From positions 62,001 to 126,000 of the forward strand of contig JADNRZ010000030.1 in NCBI GenBank assembly GCA_015501605.1: a stretch of DNA of 64,000 bases. The letters are read 5' to 3'. Each line of letters starts with the position of its first letter. Positions within the stretch are counted from its first letter, which is position 1. This DNA is from Panaeolus papilionaceus (Eukaryota > Basidiomycota > Agaricomycetes > Agaricales). This document shows positions 55,070-64,000 of this stretch, in pieces. The notes under the pieces are model-generated. The model saw nothing but the letters and a program-made list of their open reading frames with translations. It was not told the DNA's origin and did no database searches. Both the position numbers and the translations under genes were made by a program.

Positions 55070-56335
55070 ATGGCTGATACTGTCGCTCCATCCACTCCTC
55101 CCGCAACTCCTACTCCCAACGTCTCTGACTCACCAAAGCTCAAGCAGAAATGGACATCTCGCATGGGTACCGTCGTCCGAAGGGCTTCAAAACGTTTCTC
55201 AATACACAGGATGCACTCGCACGATCAGTCTCCAGACAAAGCCGAGAAGTCGAAGGGGTCTACGGATTTGAAAAGGACGTCAACGTCGGCGAGCTCAGCC
55301 TCAACGACAAAATCATCGCTTGGAGCTAGACACGTAAAGAGCGAGTCAGCACCTGCAGCTGTAGCTGCTCCACCATCTTCCAGCGACACGGAGGAGGCTG
55401 TTGCATCTGTATCTCCACCAACGTCCGATCCATCCACCACGACCTCTTCAACCCTGCAGGATTCCACCGTCCTCGACAAATCCATCGTGATCGTTCCCCT
55501 CGCTGCTCCCACCGAGACTGCTGTCGCCGCTGTATCGCCTCCAGGTACCGAACAGGCTCCAGAGACGCACACACACATCGCCCTCCCCGCTGCTGTCGCC
55601 ACAGAATCCGATGACTCGTCTGCAGTCAAATCGGTTCCACGACCCAGCTCAACGCCGGAACCTGTCCTCGTTCAAGTTAATCTGGATGAGTCAATGGTTG
55701 AGGTTGTAATTCCCTTTGAGGAAGAGGAAGATGATGCCGCTGCTGCACCTCTACCTTTGAACGCGGCTGCTGCTGCTGAGGAACGTGTCGAACACTTGGA
55801 GGAGATGGATAAGGGCGTGAGGTTTGCCGAGGATGTCCATGTCATCGAGTCAAGGACGACAGAGGACGACGACGAGGCTACGGAAATCGCTAAGGAGCCC
55901 GAAGCTGACGTCATTCCGGAACCCGTCGCTGAGCCTGAGGTTCAACAACCTACCTCAGAGGAAGACCAGCACCTCCTCGACTCAATTCTCGTTCCACGGG
56001 AAGAAGACGCCATTTCCATTGTTGAACCCACTTCTCAACCTGAAATCGTCGTCGAGATCCCCAAATCCTCTTCATCAAGCCATGCCCCTACCGCTACTGT
56101 CACTGTCGTCTCTGCCGCAACCCGCGAAGAACCATCATCATCGTCTTCTTCTGATAAATCCTCGTCATCGCCTGCCACCACCTTCATTTTCGCCCTGATC
56201 TCTGGGGCAATTGTTGGTGTTGGTGCGCTAGCATATGCAGGTGTTATTGCTGGTCTCAGTGTAGGAGGCATCGTTGCCGGTGTTGGAGGATCTATCGTCA
56301 CTGGTCTGAGAGGAAAGCGCAGGGCGAGAGCTTGA
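55070..56335 (+). CDS. K-W-T-x-R-M family protein, third paralogue
   Basis: Single exon, 421 residues. The frame is open upstream to 54935, but ATG at 55070 is chosen because its product aligns with the N-termini of the other two (short Pro/Thr-rich leader, then K-L-K-Q-K-W-T-S-R-M-G-T-V-V-R-R-A-S-K-R). The middle is Ser/Thr/Pro-rich and acidic, with L-D-E-S-M-V-E-V-V-I-P-F-E-E-E-E matching the acidic block of the 47743 protein. K-G-V-R-F-A-E-D near residue 248 fits the loose RVxF docking pattern of protein phosphatase 1. The C-terminal 45 residues are hydrophobic (F-I-F-A-L-I-S-G-A-I-V-G-V-G-A-L-A-Y-A), then Gly-rich, ending R-G-K-R-R-A-R-A. The P-S-P-I-A-E-S-P motif is missing. Function is unknown. 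Confidence 0.8.
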   Translation: MADTVAPSTPPATPTPNVSDSPKLKQKWTSRMGTVVRRASKRFSIHRMHSHDQSPDKAEKSKGSTDLKRTSTSASSASTTKSSLGARHVKSESAPAAVAAPPSSSDTEEAVASVSPPTSDPSTTTSSTLQDSTVLDKSIVIVPLAAPTETAVAAVSPPGTEQAPETHTHIALPAAVATESDDSSAVKSVPRPSSTPEPVLVQVNLDESMVEVVIPFEEEEDDAAAAPLPLNAAAAAEERVEHLEEMDKGVRFAEDVHVIESRTTEDDDEATEIAKEPEADVIPEPVAEPEVQQPTSEEDQHLLDSILVPREEDAISIVEPTSQPEIVVEIPKSSSSSHAPTATVTVVSAATREEPSSSSSSDKSSSSPATTFIFALISGAIVGVGALAYAGVIAGLSVGGIVAGVGGSIVTGLRGKRRARA

Positions 56336-56722
56336 GGAGTTGATCACGGTGGTTTGGATTCACGGCATTAGACTCTGATTATTTTTTGTTCTCTCTTTTA
56401 TTTTATAACGCAAGTTGTACGAATTGTGACGACGACGACGACACACATATGCTCTCTCCCATCTTTCATTGACACTATCCCATCCCTCATTTTTTTGTAA
56501 CCCATTTTGTACCCCACCGCTTGCTGGTTGTTGCATAGCTGTAATTTCTTTTGCTATTGATGCTTAGTGGCATTTCGTTCATTCTGACGTTGAAGTTGTA
56601 CATTTTTAAATATTTATCTTGATGATAAGAATTGGATGAACATGATTTCTAATTAACTACACTGGCGGGGTACTGAGTTAAAACATAAAAGAACGAAGCC
56701 GACAGTACTCTCAGCTTCATCA

Positions 56723-59213
56723 CTACGTACTGCACTCAGTCTGAGCCTCACTCTGAGGAGAGGGCGGCTTCAAAGACTTCAAATGTTGGATAATTTTCTT
56801 CAATTCCACGACAGTGCTCGCAAATCCCCACACGCAAAAGTAAGCTTGCGACAGGAACTTCATCTTGTAATCATGCGTGTTCTCATTGACGTTCTGGTCT
56901 GAGAGCATGCGAAGACTCTTGCACCGCGGGGCAATCGTGATTAGCAACTCGTTGCAAAGCGGTGTCATGTTTTCGCATTCGTCAGATACACCCTCAAAGC
57001 ATGATTTGGGGTTAAACCTGGCGTGGATGAAATAATTAGTCATGACGAGTTTTTGTCCCCCAAGGGAAGATGCGTCTGTCAGATAGGATTGTAACAGCTT
57101 CTGGTTCTTGCTTCGTGCGGGGTGTGAGACATGCTGTTGTAGGGTTCTAGAACCTCCCGTTGGTTACGTGAGTTGCACCAATTCCTGTGCATAACCAGTT
57201 ATCACAAACAGCGAGTCAGTTCAAATTCTGGGTATGAACAGAAGGGACCAGACATGCCTTGCTGACATCCTTTTTAGGGATCTCATGCGTGTCGTCAATA
57301 TGACGGGTCTTGCTCCCGTTGATGAGGATGGCCTTGCACTCGTTCGTGACGCCAGCGCATTTCGAAGTTGCTTCCAATTCTTCAACAATTCCAAGGATTT
57401 TTTGATGCTCCTCGTTGTCAACGAGATCGGACGAAAGGGACCTCAAGTCGACCATGGTCTTTGATTTCTTCCCATTTGCTAGGGGATGGTCGGTAATCAA
57501 CGATGGCGAAACCTCCCAGAGATTCAGTGGCTTGTGTGAAGTGGGTGGTGTGTTAAGTTTGAGAATATGAAGAGGCGAAAAATTGCGAAAGTAATATCCT
57601 CTCTGGAATAGCGAGAACCAGCCTGGGGGATGAAGCAGTCAGAACAAACTCAAAGTGTGATAAAATGAATACAAGTCAAATCCTGACATACCGAGTAAAG
57701 CGTGTAATAAACATTCAACCGTGTTCGTACAGTGAGAAAGGTGTGTTCCCTCGTGCTCGAGAGCGGTTACCCCAAGGGAGCGTTGAAGAACCCTTGGATA
57801 TTGTTGCTCACTTTTGCGGGAAAGTGGCCAATAGGTTTTTTCATGGTCGCCACGTGGATGGTAGATTGATGTTGAGAGAGGAACTCCATCTGGCGAGCGC
57901 AGCGCACAGTGTCCTAGATGCCTTGGAGTACCAAATACCCCATCGCAAACGTCGTAATAGGTATTCTCCTGTCCACTTGAGAAAGGCGATGACCAGGTGA
58001 ATTTCAAGATGATGTCGCCTGGGCGGCTGCTGGACGACGATGTATCAAATGTCGTGGTGCTGTTGATAGTCGGTTGACCTGAGTGCTGAGCTTGCATTGC
58101 GTCTGGGTCGAGTTCGTCGGCTTGAGTTGAATAATGACACATCAGCAATGCATGTCAAAGAATTAAACTCGACAATAAATATTTACCATCTGGTAGTTGC
58201 TTTACGTCCTTTGCCATCGTTTGGACCTTTACAGGCTGTACCCAAGTTCCACGTCCAATCAGCGTCTCAACATTTACACGAGTTGGAGGTCCTGAAGAGT
58301 GAAAGATACCCAGAGATGGGATGTCAAAAATATCGCCTGTTTGAAAGGCTGGTGCGTGACGCCCTCACTCGAGTTATTCAGCAAGACACTGAGGAGGATC
58401 CTCTGGATGGACCGTAGATGCGACGTATTCGCAAGGTGCATTGGTGTTTTCGCAGCGACACCCCCACGATGAATGACATAGAATCGCATGCTCTGTTCGG
58501 CGCGAAAGAAAAACTGTAAAGACGGAGAGGAGATTTGAGGTACTGCATTTGCGCATGACGAGCACTTAAGACGACAGTTGAGCGCCAGCCAGAGCCAATT
58601 TCGCCAGCAAAGACGATCGGAAGAGAAAGAGTTTCAGAAAGTCCAGCATTCTTTCTAGAGTCCTTTATCCAATGAAAGGAAATGGGACTAGAGGTAGCAC
58701 TTTGAGGGAGGTTTACCGCAACAATGCCAGGCTTGCTGGGTAAGAGGCTGTTGGGCTTGACTTCATCACCCGTCATCTGTGAGTTCAGATAAAACCGTAG
58801 ATTGGGAATCCATCTCTCGTTTCTCGGAACAACCCTACGATGAGATGCTCCATCCAATTGGCTAAGAATATGAGCCTATTCATTGTCGCACTGCTCTACA
58901 CATTGGTTGAGAAACGCCGTCAAAGACTCAAAGGGTCGCAACTTACGCTTAGGTCAACTGTACGGCTCCATCCTGCTTGTTCCTCCAGGGGTTTGAGCTC
59001 AGGGAGACGCCTAAGATATTCTTTAACCAGAGGTATGTCTACCAGACAGTCATAGTCGTCTAAAGATGGTCCTTCGTCGTCAGACTGGATCTTGTCTCGT
59101 AGGTGATTCAGGGAGAGCATTTGTGCAATTTGACTCGGCTTGAATTTGTGTGTTTCAAGAAAAAGATTATGGGCAAGCGCTTGAATATACTGTGGGTCCT
59201 GGTACTCCCTCAT
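56723..59213 (-). pseudogene. FunK1-like fungal kinase, degenerate
   Basis: Minus-strand blocks follow the order of FunK1 proteins. First comes an N-terminal helical part (M-R-E-Y-Q-D-P-Q-Y-I-Q-A-L). Next is S-G-W-R-S-T-V-V-L-S-A-R-H-A-Q-M followed, across an intron, by R-F-Y-V-I-H-R-G-G-V-A. Then comes V-F-G-T-P-R-H-L-G-H, and V-L-Q-R-S-L-G-V-T leading to V-E-C-L-L-H-A-L-L-G. After the next intron, where kinases have H-R-D-x-S-x-G-N, the sequence is Y-Y-F-R-N-F-S-P-L-H-I-L-K. The catalytic Asp is therefore gone. Downstream C-K-A-I-L-I-N-G matches the place of the metal-binding D-G-D, also changed. The tail to 56723 is not family-typical. This is a pseudokinase or a decaying gene; the exon borders are tentative. 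Confidence 0.5.
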
Positions 59214-59557
59214 GTCTTCAAGTAAGTGTCAAAAGCTGGGAGATATGAAGATATGGACAAGGTTACATCAACTTTTATGATGAGAGGACAAACTGAACAA
59301 TGGACTTTGGACTTTGGGACACCACCACAGATCCAGTTTCGGAAATTATCACACGCCTGTTGATTGGATCTGCAGCCATCAATGGCATCACGCAGGACGT
59401 CCAAATGTTGTCTCAATGCAAGCCTGAGGGCAGTGAGCGAGAGAATATCATTAGATTGTCAACCATGATGTCAAATCTGTTGATGCATCTTATTGTGTAG
59501 TCTCAAAGGTATCATGAAACCAAAAAAAACTGTTTCGATATTTCTTGACTCTGGTCT

Positions 59558-60080
59558 CTACTCAAGCGGCGAAGGAGTACACTCGATGTACCTAAATTCA
59601 GTGTTGTACACATCTTTCAGGATTATGGCTTTATCTTCGTTTGTCACCCCAGCACGTTTTAGAGTCGCCTCGAGCTCTTCGATAGTTCCCAGTAGTTCTT
59701 GGTGGTCTTCATCAATGACCAAGTCGGGTGAAAGGCGCCTTAAATCAACCTTAGTATTTGTATCCCTGCCTTTGGCTAGAGGATGATCGGAGACCTCCCA
59801 GAGATTACGTGGCTTGTGCGATGTAGAGGGTGTGGTGAGTCTGAGAGCATTGCGCAATTCGACAGCACGAAAGAAGTATGCCATCTGAAATAATGACAGC
59901 CAACCTGGGTTTGGCTCATGTTAGCATTGATGTAGAAGATAATCATATGATAATGAGAGAGGCGCCCGCTTACATAGTAAAATGTGTAATAAACACTCAG
60001 CCATGTCCACCGAATCCGTGCAATCCACGAGGCTTGTCCCTCCATCCTCCATCACCTTCACCCAGAGCGAACGTAAACGG
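59558..60080 (-). pseudogene. FunK1-like kinase, second, truncated copy
   Basis: Copies the central part of the neighbouring gene: E-C-L-L-H-I-L-L, intron, Y-F-F-R-A-V-E-L-R-N-A-L-R-L, then N-L-W-E-V-S-D-H-P-L-A-K-G and E-E-L-E-A-T-L-K-R-A-G-V-T-N-E. The H-R-D motif is again lost. The first half and the end of the kinase are missing. Confidence 0.5.
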
Positions 60081-60208
60081 ATATTAGGCGAGATCTTCCT
60101 GTATTTGTGGATGACGGGCCAATAACATTTGTCGAGATCTGTTTCAGGAGGCGGGAGGTAGATACAATTTGTAGTTAGAAGATCATCACTGAAGCGTAAT
60201 TGGAAGAG

Positions 60209-60983
60209 TCAGAGAGATCGTGCATTTCCGAAGACTACATCAGTTAGCTGGGGACAGGTAGGGAAAACATCGTTGGGTGGCGAGCTACGATGAAATGCTT
60301 CGAGGTCTAGTCTCTGGAGATTCGGGAAGTAATGAAGTGTCGACAACGGAAGCTCTAGCATATCAAAGCCGCAGAAGAAGGTAAGATTATGTGCGTTATA
60401 ATCGGTTGTCTCCAAAGATAGTAAAGTTGTTTCTGATAACTCTAAACTTTGCAGTTTGGGGCAAGAGAACACATCCGAGACACGGAGGGGTCGTGTTCAC
60501 CCGGGCTTAAAGAACGCAAAGTGTCCTTTAAAATGTACGTGGCGACCAGTTCGTTTCGTAGAGCTTGAATTCTTGCGTCCGGCTCTGGACCTATGCCAAT
60601 GAAGCTGTTTAAGCGGCGAAGATTGGAAAACCCAAAGCAGGATCTCCCTGCAGCGTTCGAAGTCGCTTGTTGGCATCTCCGAGCCACTGGCATAAAGCTT
60701 AAAGACACGAACACGGGATTTGGGATCTGGGTTGCAATTCATAATATCTACAAGATGCATGAGCTTCTGCTTTAATTCCATGAAATCCAACCTCGATGAT
60801 AGAGAAGATGAAGACTCTGTGGATGGATATCATGCGCTCGGATGCGAGTGCACATGTCCGTAGCGACGCGAGCTGTTCGCTGGTAACTTTTTCGTCCAAG
60901 TCTTTGGTCTCGCCTACGATATCGATGATCAGGCTCAGTAGCTCCTCAGGAAGCTTAGGGTGAGGTACCATGTTGAGAGACAT
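60209..60983 (-). pseudogene. F-box/LRR-type gene with frameshifts
   Basis: From ATG at 60983 the frame gives P-H-P-K-L-P-E-E-L-L-S-L-I-I-D-I-V, then L-R-T-C-A-L-A-S-E-R-M-I, an F-box. After I-I-E-V (about 60790) the meaningful frame shifts by one base to D-F-M-E-L-K-Q-K-L-M-H-L. It shifts again to S-N-L-R-R-L-N-S-F-I-G near 60615 and once more to C-P-K-L-Q-S-L-E-L near 60465, ending at 60209. At least one shift cannot be an intron (G-G run, no splice sites). It is probably a pseudogene. Confidence 0.5.
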
Positions 60984-61747
60984 GGACTGATGAAAGGAGT
61001 CTTGAAAGACCACGATTACGATAGTGGCACTGTGACGGACCTTCAATAAAATCTTTCGGCGATTAAAATCTTCAACTCAGCGATTCGTGACAATTATGTG
61101 GCACACGACCACAAATTCTGGCCCTTGCTTTGCCCTCATCGCACTGGTTCGCACCCTCACATCGATGCTCGCCTCGATTGTCTCCACCTCGCCTCCAGCG
61201 AAGCCACATGCCCTGGCAACCTCGCTTGCAAGTTTGAACCTTGATGAACTTGAACTGAAATGTATTGCTGTCGTTCTTTGTACTGCCACACCTTTGGCTT
61301 GGCTAACTAAAGGAGGCGTTGAACACGGCCACAACTTAACTAAATCCGGAAAGGTGTTGATATGAAACATCACGCGTCAAACCTTGATCAAACACGTCAG
61401 GAGCAAAAAAATTTCGAGCTGTCGTTGATTGCTCCCTGTGGTTAAAGTTTTCCTCGTATACAGGAAGCGGATTTCCACGAGTACATATTTTTATAGACTG
61501 AATTTCAAGCTAGAGAAGTTTGCGTAGAGATAATTTATAGAATACGGAGCCTGTAGTGTGCGCCAACATGTGCACGGTAAGTTCGGATAGAAGACGTAAG
61601 TAAGTTCAGGCTACACAGTGGGTCTTAACCGCTCCCATCAAATGACCGAAAGATCCGTATCAATGTCACCGTCAGACCCACGCCCAGCGCACGGCGCCGT
61701 GGTGACAAATCTGATGAAACGCTAACAGCCCTGACTCTGCTGGGTCG

Positions 61748-61755
61748 TATAAAAA
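61748..61755 (+). promoter_or_regulatory. TATA box of the His-rich protein gene
   Basis: TATAAAAA, 275 bases before the ATG at 62023. The distance is long but about 60 of those bases are a probable leader intron. Confidence 0.5.
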
Positions 61756-61917
61756 CCTCCTCAAGTCCTTCCTAATATCCCCAAGCCAGGTGCTCTCATC
61801 TTCATTGTAAGCATCCATCTCTACCTCGACAGGTGTCCCAGCACTTACTCAGTTCCTTTTACAGTCTTAGGCCGGTCCTTTGAAACTTACACTTTCGCAA
61901 ATCAAATTTCAATCAAG

Positions 61918-61976
61918 GTCAGTTAATCATTGCTCCCCGTCATCTCAAGATCGACACTGACGATGCCATTCTGTAG
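61918..61976 (+). other. Probable intron in the 5' leader of the 62023 gene
   Basis: GTCAGT at 61918 and CTGTAG ending at 61976 enclose 59 bases with a good branch site (CACTGACG), close to the usual intron size here. It lies entirely upstream of the ATG. Confidence 0.45.
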
Positions 61977-62022
61977 TCTTCTCTTTATTCTCCCCTTACC
62001 CACCCCCCTCTAAACATTAATC

Positions 62023-63165
62023 ATGCAACTCACCGCTAACCTTGCTGTCCTCGCTACCGCTGTTGCCTACGCTGCACCCAGCGTCTTCGCTTACCCCAGC
62101 GCGTCTAACTTGGACGCTCGTGATCTCGAAGAACTCGATTTCTCGGCTCGCGATATCATTGAGGAGTTCTACGAGGCCAGGGGTTACAGCGAGTTTGACG
62201 CGCGCGACATGGACATGGATCTCGAAGCCCGCGAGTTCCTTGATTTCCTTGACGCCCGTGCTGCTCCCCCCGCTGTCTCCTCCACCCCTGCTGCTTCATC
62301 AACCTCGGCTGCTGCAACCTCCACCTCCGCGTCTGCTACCTCCGCCGGTGCCCCAGCTCCTTCATCCACTGCCACCGGTCATCATGGTGATCACCCTCAC
62401 CACCATGCTCACATCCCTTCAGTCCTCATCCACGCTTTGACTGATGAGAAGCACCACAAGCTCAAGCATTACGCTGAAGTCGAACTGCACATCTTCAACA
62501 TCCTCACTGACCTCAGTGATGGTGAACCAAACCACCACGGAGTCAAGGAGTCACCCGAAGTCGAGAAGCTCGCCAAGGAGATCCTGCAACTCAAGAAATG
62601 GCACCACCACGGACACCACGGCCACAAGCACGGTGCTCACCACCACGAGCACCACGGCAAGGATGGTGCTAAGCCCGCCGCCCACGAGAAGCACGACGGT
62701 GCGAAGGACGCCACCGCTACTTCCACTTCTGCGTCCGCAGCTCCCTCTGCATCTGGCTCCACTCACCACGGCCATCACGGTCATGGTCTCAAGCACAAGA
62801 TCCACGAGCTCAAGAAGGGATCTGCCAAGGCTGACCGCTACATCGCCCGTGCTAAGGTCCACCGCGATCGTCTCGCCCTCATCGCTCTTGGTCCTGCTGG
62901 TGACAACGACGAGGCTTTCCACGCTGCTGTCAAGCACGAGAAGGAGTGGCTCGAGAGGCACCAGAAGCTCGACGCTAAGCATGGGCACCACCACGATGGT
63001 GACCACGCTCACAGTGCTGACCCCTCAGCTACTGGTGCTGCTACTTCCACCTCTGCTAGCGCTACTCCCTCTGCCACTGGTGCTCCCCCCAAGGCTGATA
63101 AGCCTGCTGAGGCGAAGACTGCTCAGGGCGTCAAGCGCAGGGCTCTCCGTCGTCGTTTCTTTTAA
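62023..63165 (+). CDS. Secreted His-rich protein with A-R-D/A-R-E repeats
   Basis: Single exon, 380 residues, strong codon bias toward C/T-ending codons as in highly expressed fungal genes. A signal peptide is clear (L-A-V-L-A-T-A-V-A-Y-A-A-P-S-V-F-A, cleavage near residue 23). Residues 30-85 carry repeated acidic segments each ending in A-R-D, A-R-E or A-R-G, a possible array of protease-cleaved units. A Ser/Thr/Ala/Pro linker follows, then His-rich stretches (H-H-H-G-H-H-G-H-K-H-G-A-H-H-H) alternating with helical, Lys/Glu-rich segments (about residues 145-195 and 255-320). The chain ends in basic R-R-A-L-R-R-R-F-F. Metal binding by the His clusters is an inference. I do not recognise a named family. 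Confidence 0.8.
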   Translation: MQLTANLAVLATAVAYAAPSVFAYPSASNLDARDLEELDFSARDIIEEFYEARGYSEFDARDMDMDLEAREFLDFLDARAAPPAVSSTPAASSTSAAATSTSASATSAGAPAPSSTATGHHGDHPHHHAHIPSVLIHALTDEKHHKLKHYAEVELHIFNILTDLSDGEPNHHGVKESPEVEKLAKEILQLKKWHHHGHHGHKHGAHHHEHHGKDGAKPAAHEKHDGAKDATATSTSASAAPSASGSTHHGHHGHGLKHKIHELKKGSAKADRYIARAKVHRDRLALIALGPAGDNDEAFHAAVKHEKEWLERHQKLDAKHGHHHDGDHAHSADPSATGAATSTSASATPSATGAPPKADKPAEAKTAQGVKRRALRRRFF

Positions 63166-63338
63166 ATGTTTAGTTAGTTGTGCATAGGTATTTTTATTGT
63201 AATATTTAGGGTGTAACATAATGAGACGTCTAATTTGGTTTGTGAACTTTGTTGTGAACGCATTACTGAGCAATGAATTATTGAACACATTTGTCATTTA
63301 CGTGGTAAGGACGCTGTGATAGATCTGTTTGATCTTAC

Positions 63339-64000
63339 CTAACGCGGGTCGATATTGTAGTTCACAATTACATCTTGCCTCTGTCGTACCTCGCTCAAGC
63401 CTCGTTCAAAAATTGCCTTAATTGCCTTGTCTTGCCCATCGCTCCTGTTGTTGTAATCATCGCCTTTAATGACCCACATCATAGGGTAAAAGGTCTGAAG
63501 CATGGGGAATCCTTCAGAAGACGCCAAAGTAATCGATATGGCTCTCCACAGGTCTTCAATATCACGATACGCCGCCTCGTTGTCAAATGAAACCTCGAGG
63601 GCGAGTTCAAAGTACTCAATGACATTGTTGCTTGACAGGTCTCGCATAAAATTGAGTATGTCAGAGAAGATGGCATCGCGTTCGGGAACGGAGTCGGCAT
63701 ATGCGGGTAAAGTGAGACTGAGGCTGTCGAGTTTGGGGAATGTGTCGACGATGTGTTGAGGGATATGGATTTGGGTGAAGAGGGTATCTCGAAAACCTGA
63801 TGGGAAATGTTAGGTTGTCGGAACTGAGAAGTGGGAGCTACTTTACTTACATTCAAGCTGGAGCCATTTCAGCGACTCGACATATTTGAGGAGCTCACCG
63901 ACGGCTTTGACATCTTCTTCGATGACAATCATCGCGCAGATACATTCCAGTTTATCGAATGGACGACGGCCTGCGTCGTGGGCAAAGGCGTTGAAGAAAC
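63339..64000 (-). CDS. F-box/LRR-type protein, 3' part (5' end outside window)
   Basis: The minus-strand frame enters from the right edge (F-F-N-A-F-A-H-D-A-G-R-R-P-F-D-K-L). After the segment V-E-S-L-K-W-L-Q-L-E it is interrupted by an intron of about 55 bases (GTAAGT...CATCAG). It then continues (T-F-P-K-L-D-S-L-S-L-T-L-P) to the TAA at 63339-63341. The alternation of short helices and L-x-x-L-x-L strands and the ending with a charged helix are usual for fungal F-box/LRR-like proteins. The F-box would be outside the window. Confidence 0.6.

Larger units (their letters stand above)
60984..62022. other. Divergent upstream regions
   Basis: Lies between the F-box pseudogene (minus) and the His-rich protein gene (plus). 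Open frames at 61077-61373 on both strands are mirror images without family signal. The stretch contains the promoter and leader of the 62023 gene, listed separately. Confidence 0.45.

Noticed and set aside
61077..61373. About 95-codon frames on both strands
   Set aside because: They are mirror images of the same GC-balanced stretch; neither shows a start context, motif or neighbouring exon.
62200..63012. Frames of 132-247 codons in the other frames of the His-rich gene
   Set aside because: Shadows of a strongly codon-biased gene with a clear signal peptide in the main frame.

Overview
This window is fungal nuclear DNA, almost certainly from a mushroom-forming basidiomycete (Agaricomycetes). 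The reasons are many short introns (about 50-70 nt, GT..AG, with CTRAY-like branch sites), arrays of degenerate F-box proteins, fungal 7-TM proteins of the DUF6533/DUF6534 type, AIG1-like P-loop GTPases, a NACHT NTPase, a FunK1-like kinase, a copper radical oxidase (glyoxal oxidase type) and a hexose transporter. No tRNA, rRNA, CRISPR array or prokaryotic signal was seen. All functions are read from motifs; no database was searched.

Layout. 1-7 kb: 3' end of an F-box-family gene, relics, a Tc1/mariner-type MITE, an intact 8-exon 7-TM gene and a broken GTPase copy. 7.9-13.4 kb: a 6-exon gene for a 1743-residue, Pro/Val/Glu-rich protein carrying four copies of a Cys module and a hydrophobic C-terminus. 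13.5-24.6 kb: gene-poor and rich in duplications. It holds a ~2 kb inverted-repeat structure, a second, frameshifted copy of the 7-TM segment, a hAT-type MITE with a near-perfect 8-bp target duplication, other TIR and fold-back elements, and 3' relics of F-box and GTPase genes. 24.6-38.5 kb: a GST-domain protein resembling the N-terminus of eEF1B-gamma, a possible membrane protein, a NACHT gene with a frameshift, an F-box pseudogene facing an intact GTPase gene, a DUF6534 gene with a 1.77 kb repeat-filled intron, and a second intact GTPase gene with a GC-AG intron. 38.8-44.8 kb: two housekeeping-like genes, a membrane-anchored glyoxal-oxidase-type enzyme and a sugar transporter. 47.7-56.3 kb: two further paralogues of the large 7.9 kb protein flank a tandem pair of F-box genes. 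56.7-64 kb: a degenerate FunK1-like kinase and its fragment, a frameshifted F-box gene, a secreted His-rich protein and the 3' part of another F-box/LRR-type gene.

The most unusual content is a family of three proteins (7891-13431, 47743-49527, 55070-56335). They share a basic N-terminal K-W-T-x-R-(V/M) motif, acidic/Pro-rich middles and hydrophobic tails; two of them share a P-S-P-I-A-E-S-P motif. The first also carries a CxCC...GCVCC module repeated four times in a gene whose introns are all phase 1. I do not recognise this family. The second theme is rapid birth and death: GTPases (two intact, one broken, one 3' relic), F-box C-termini (at least four copies), 7-TM segments (two copies 15 kb apart) and the MITEs inserted among them.
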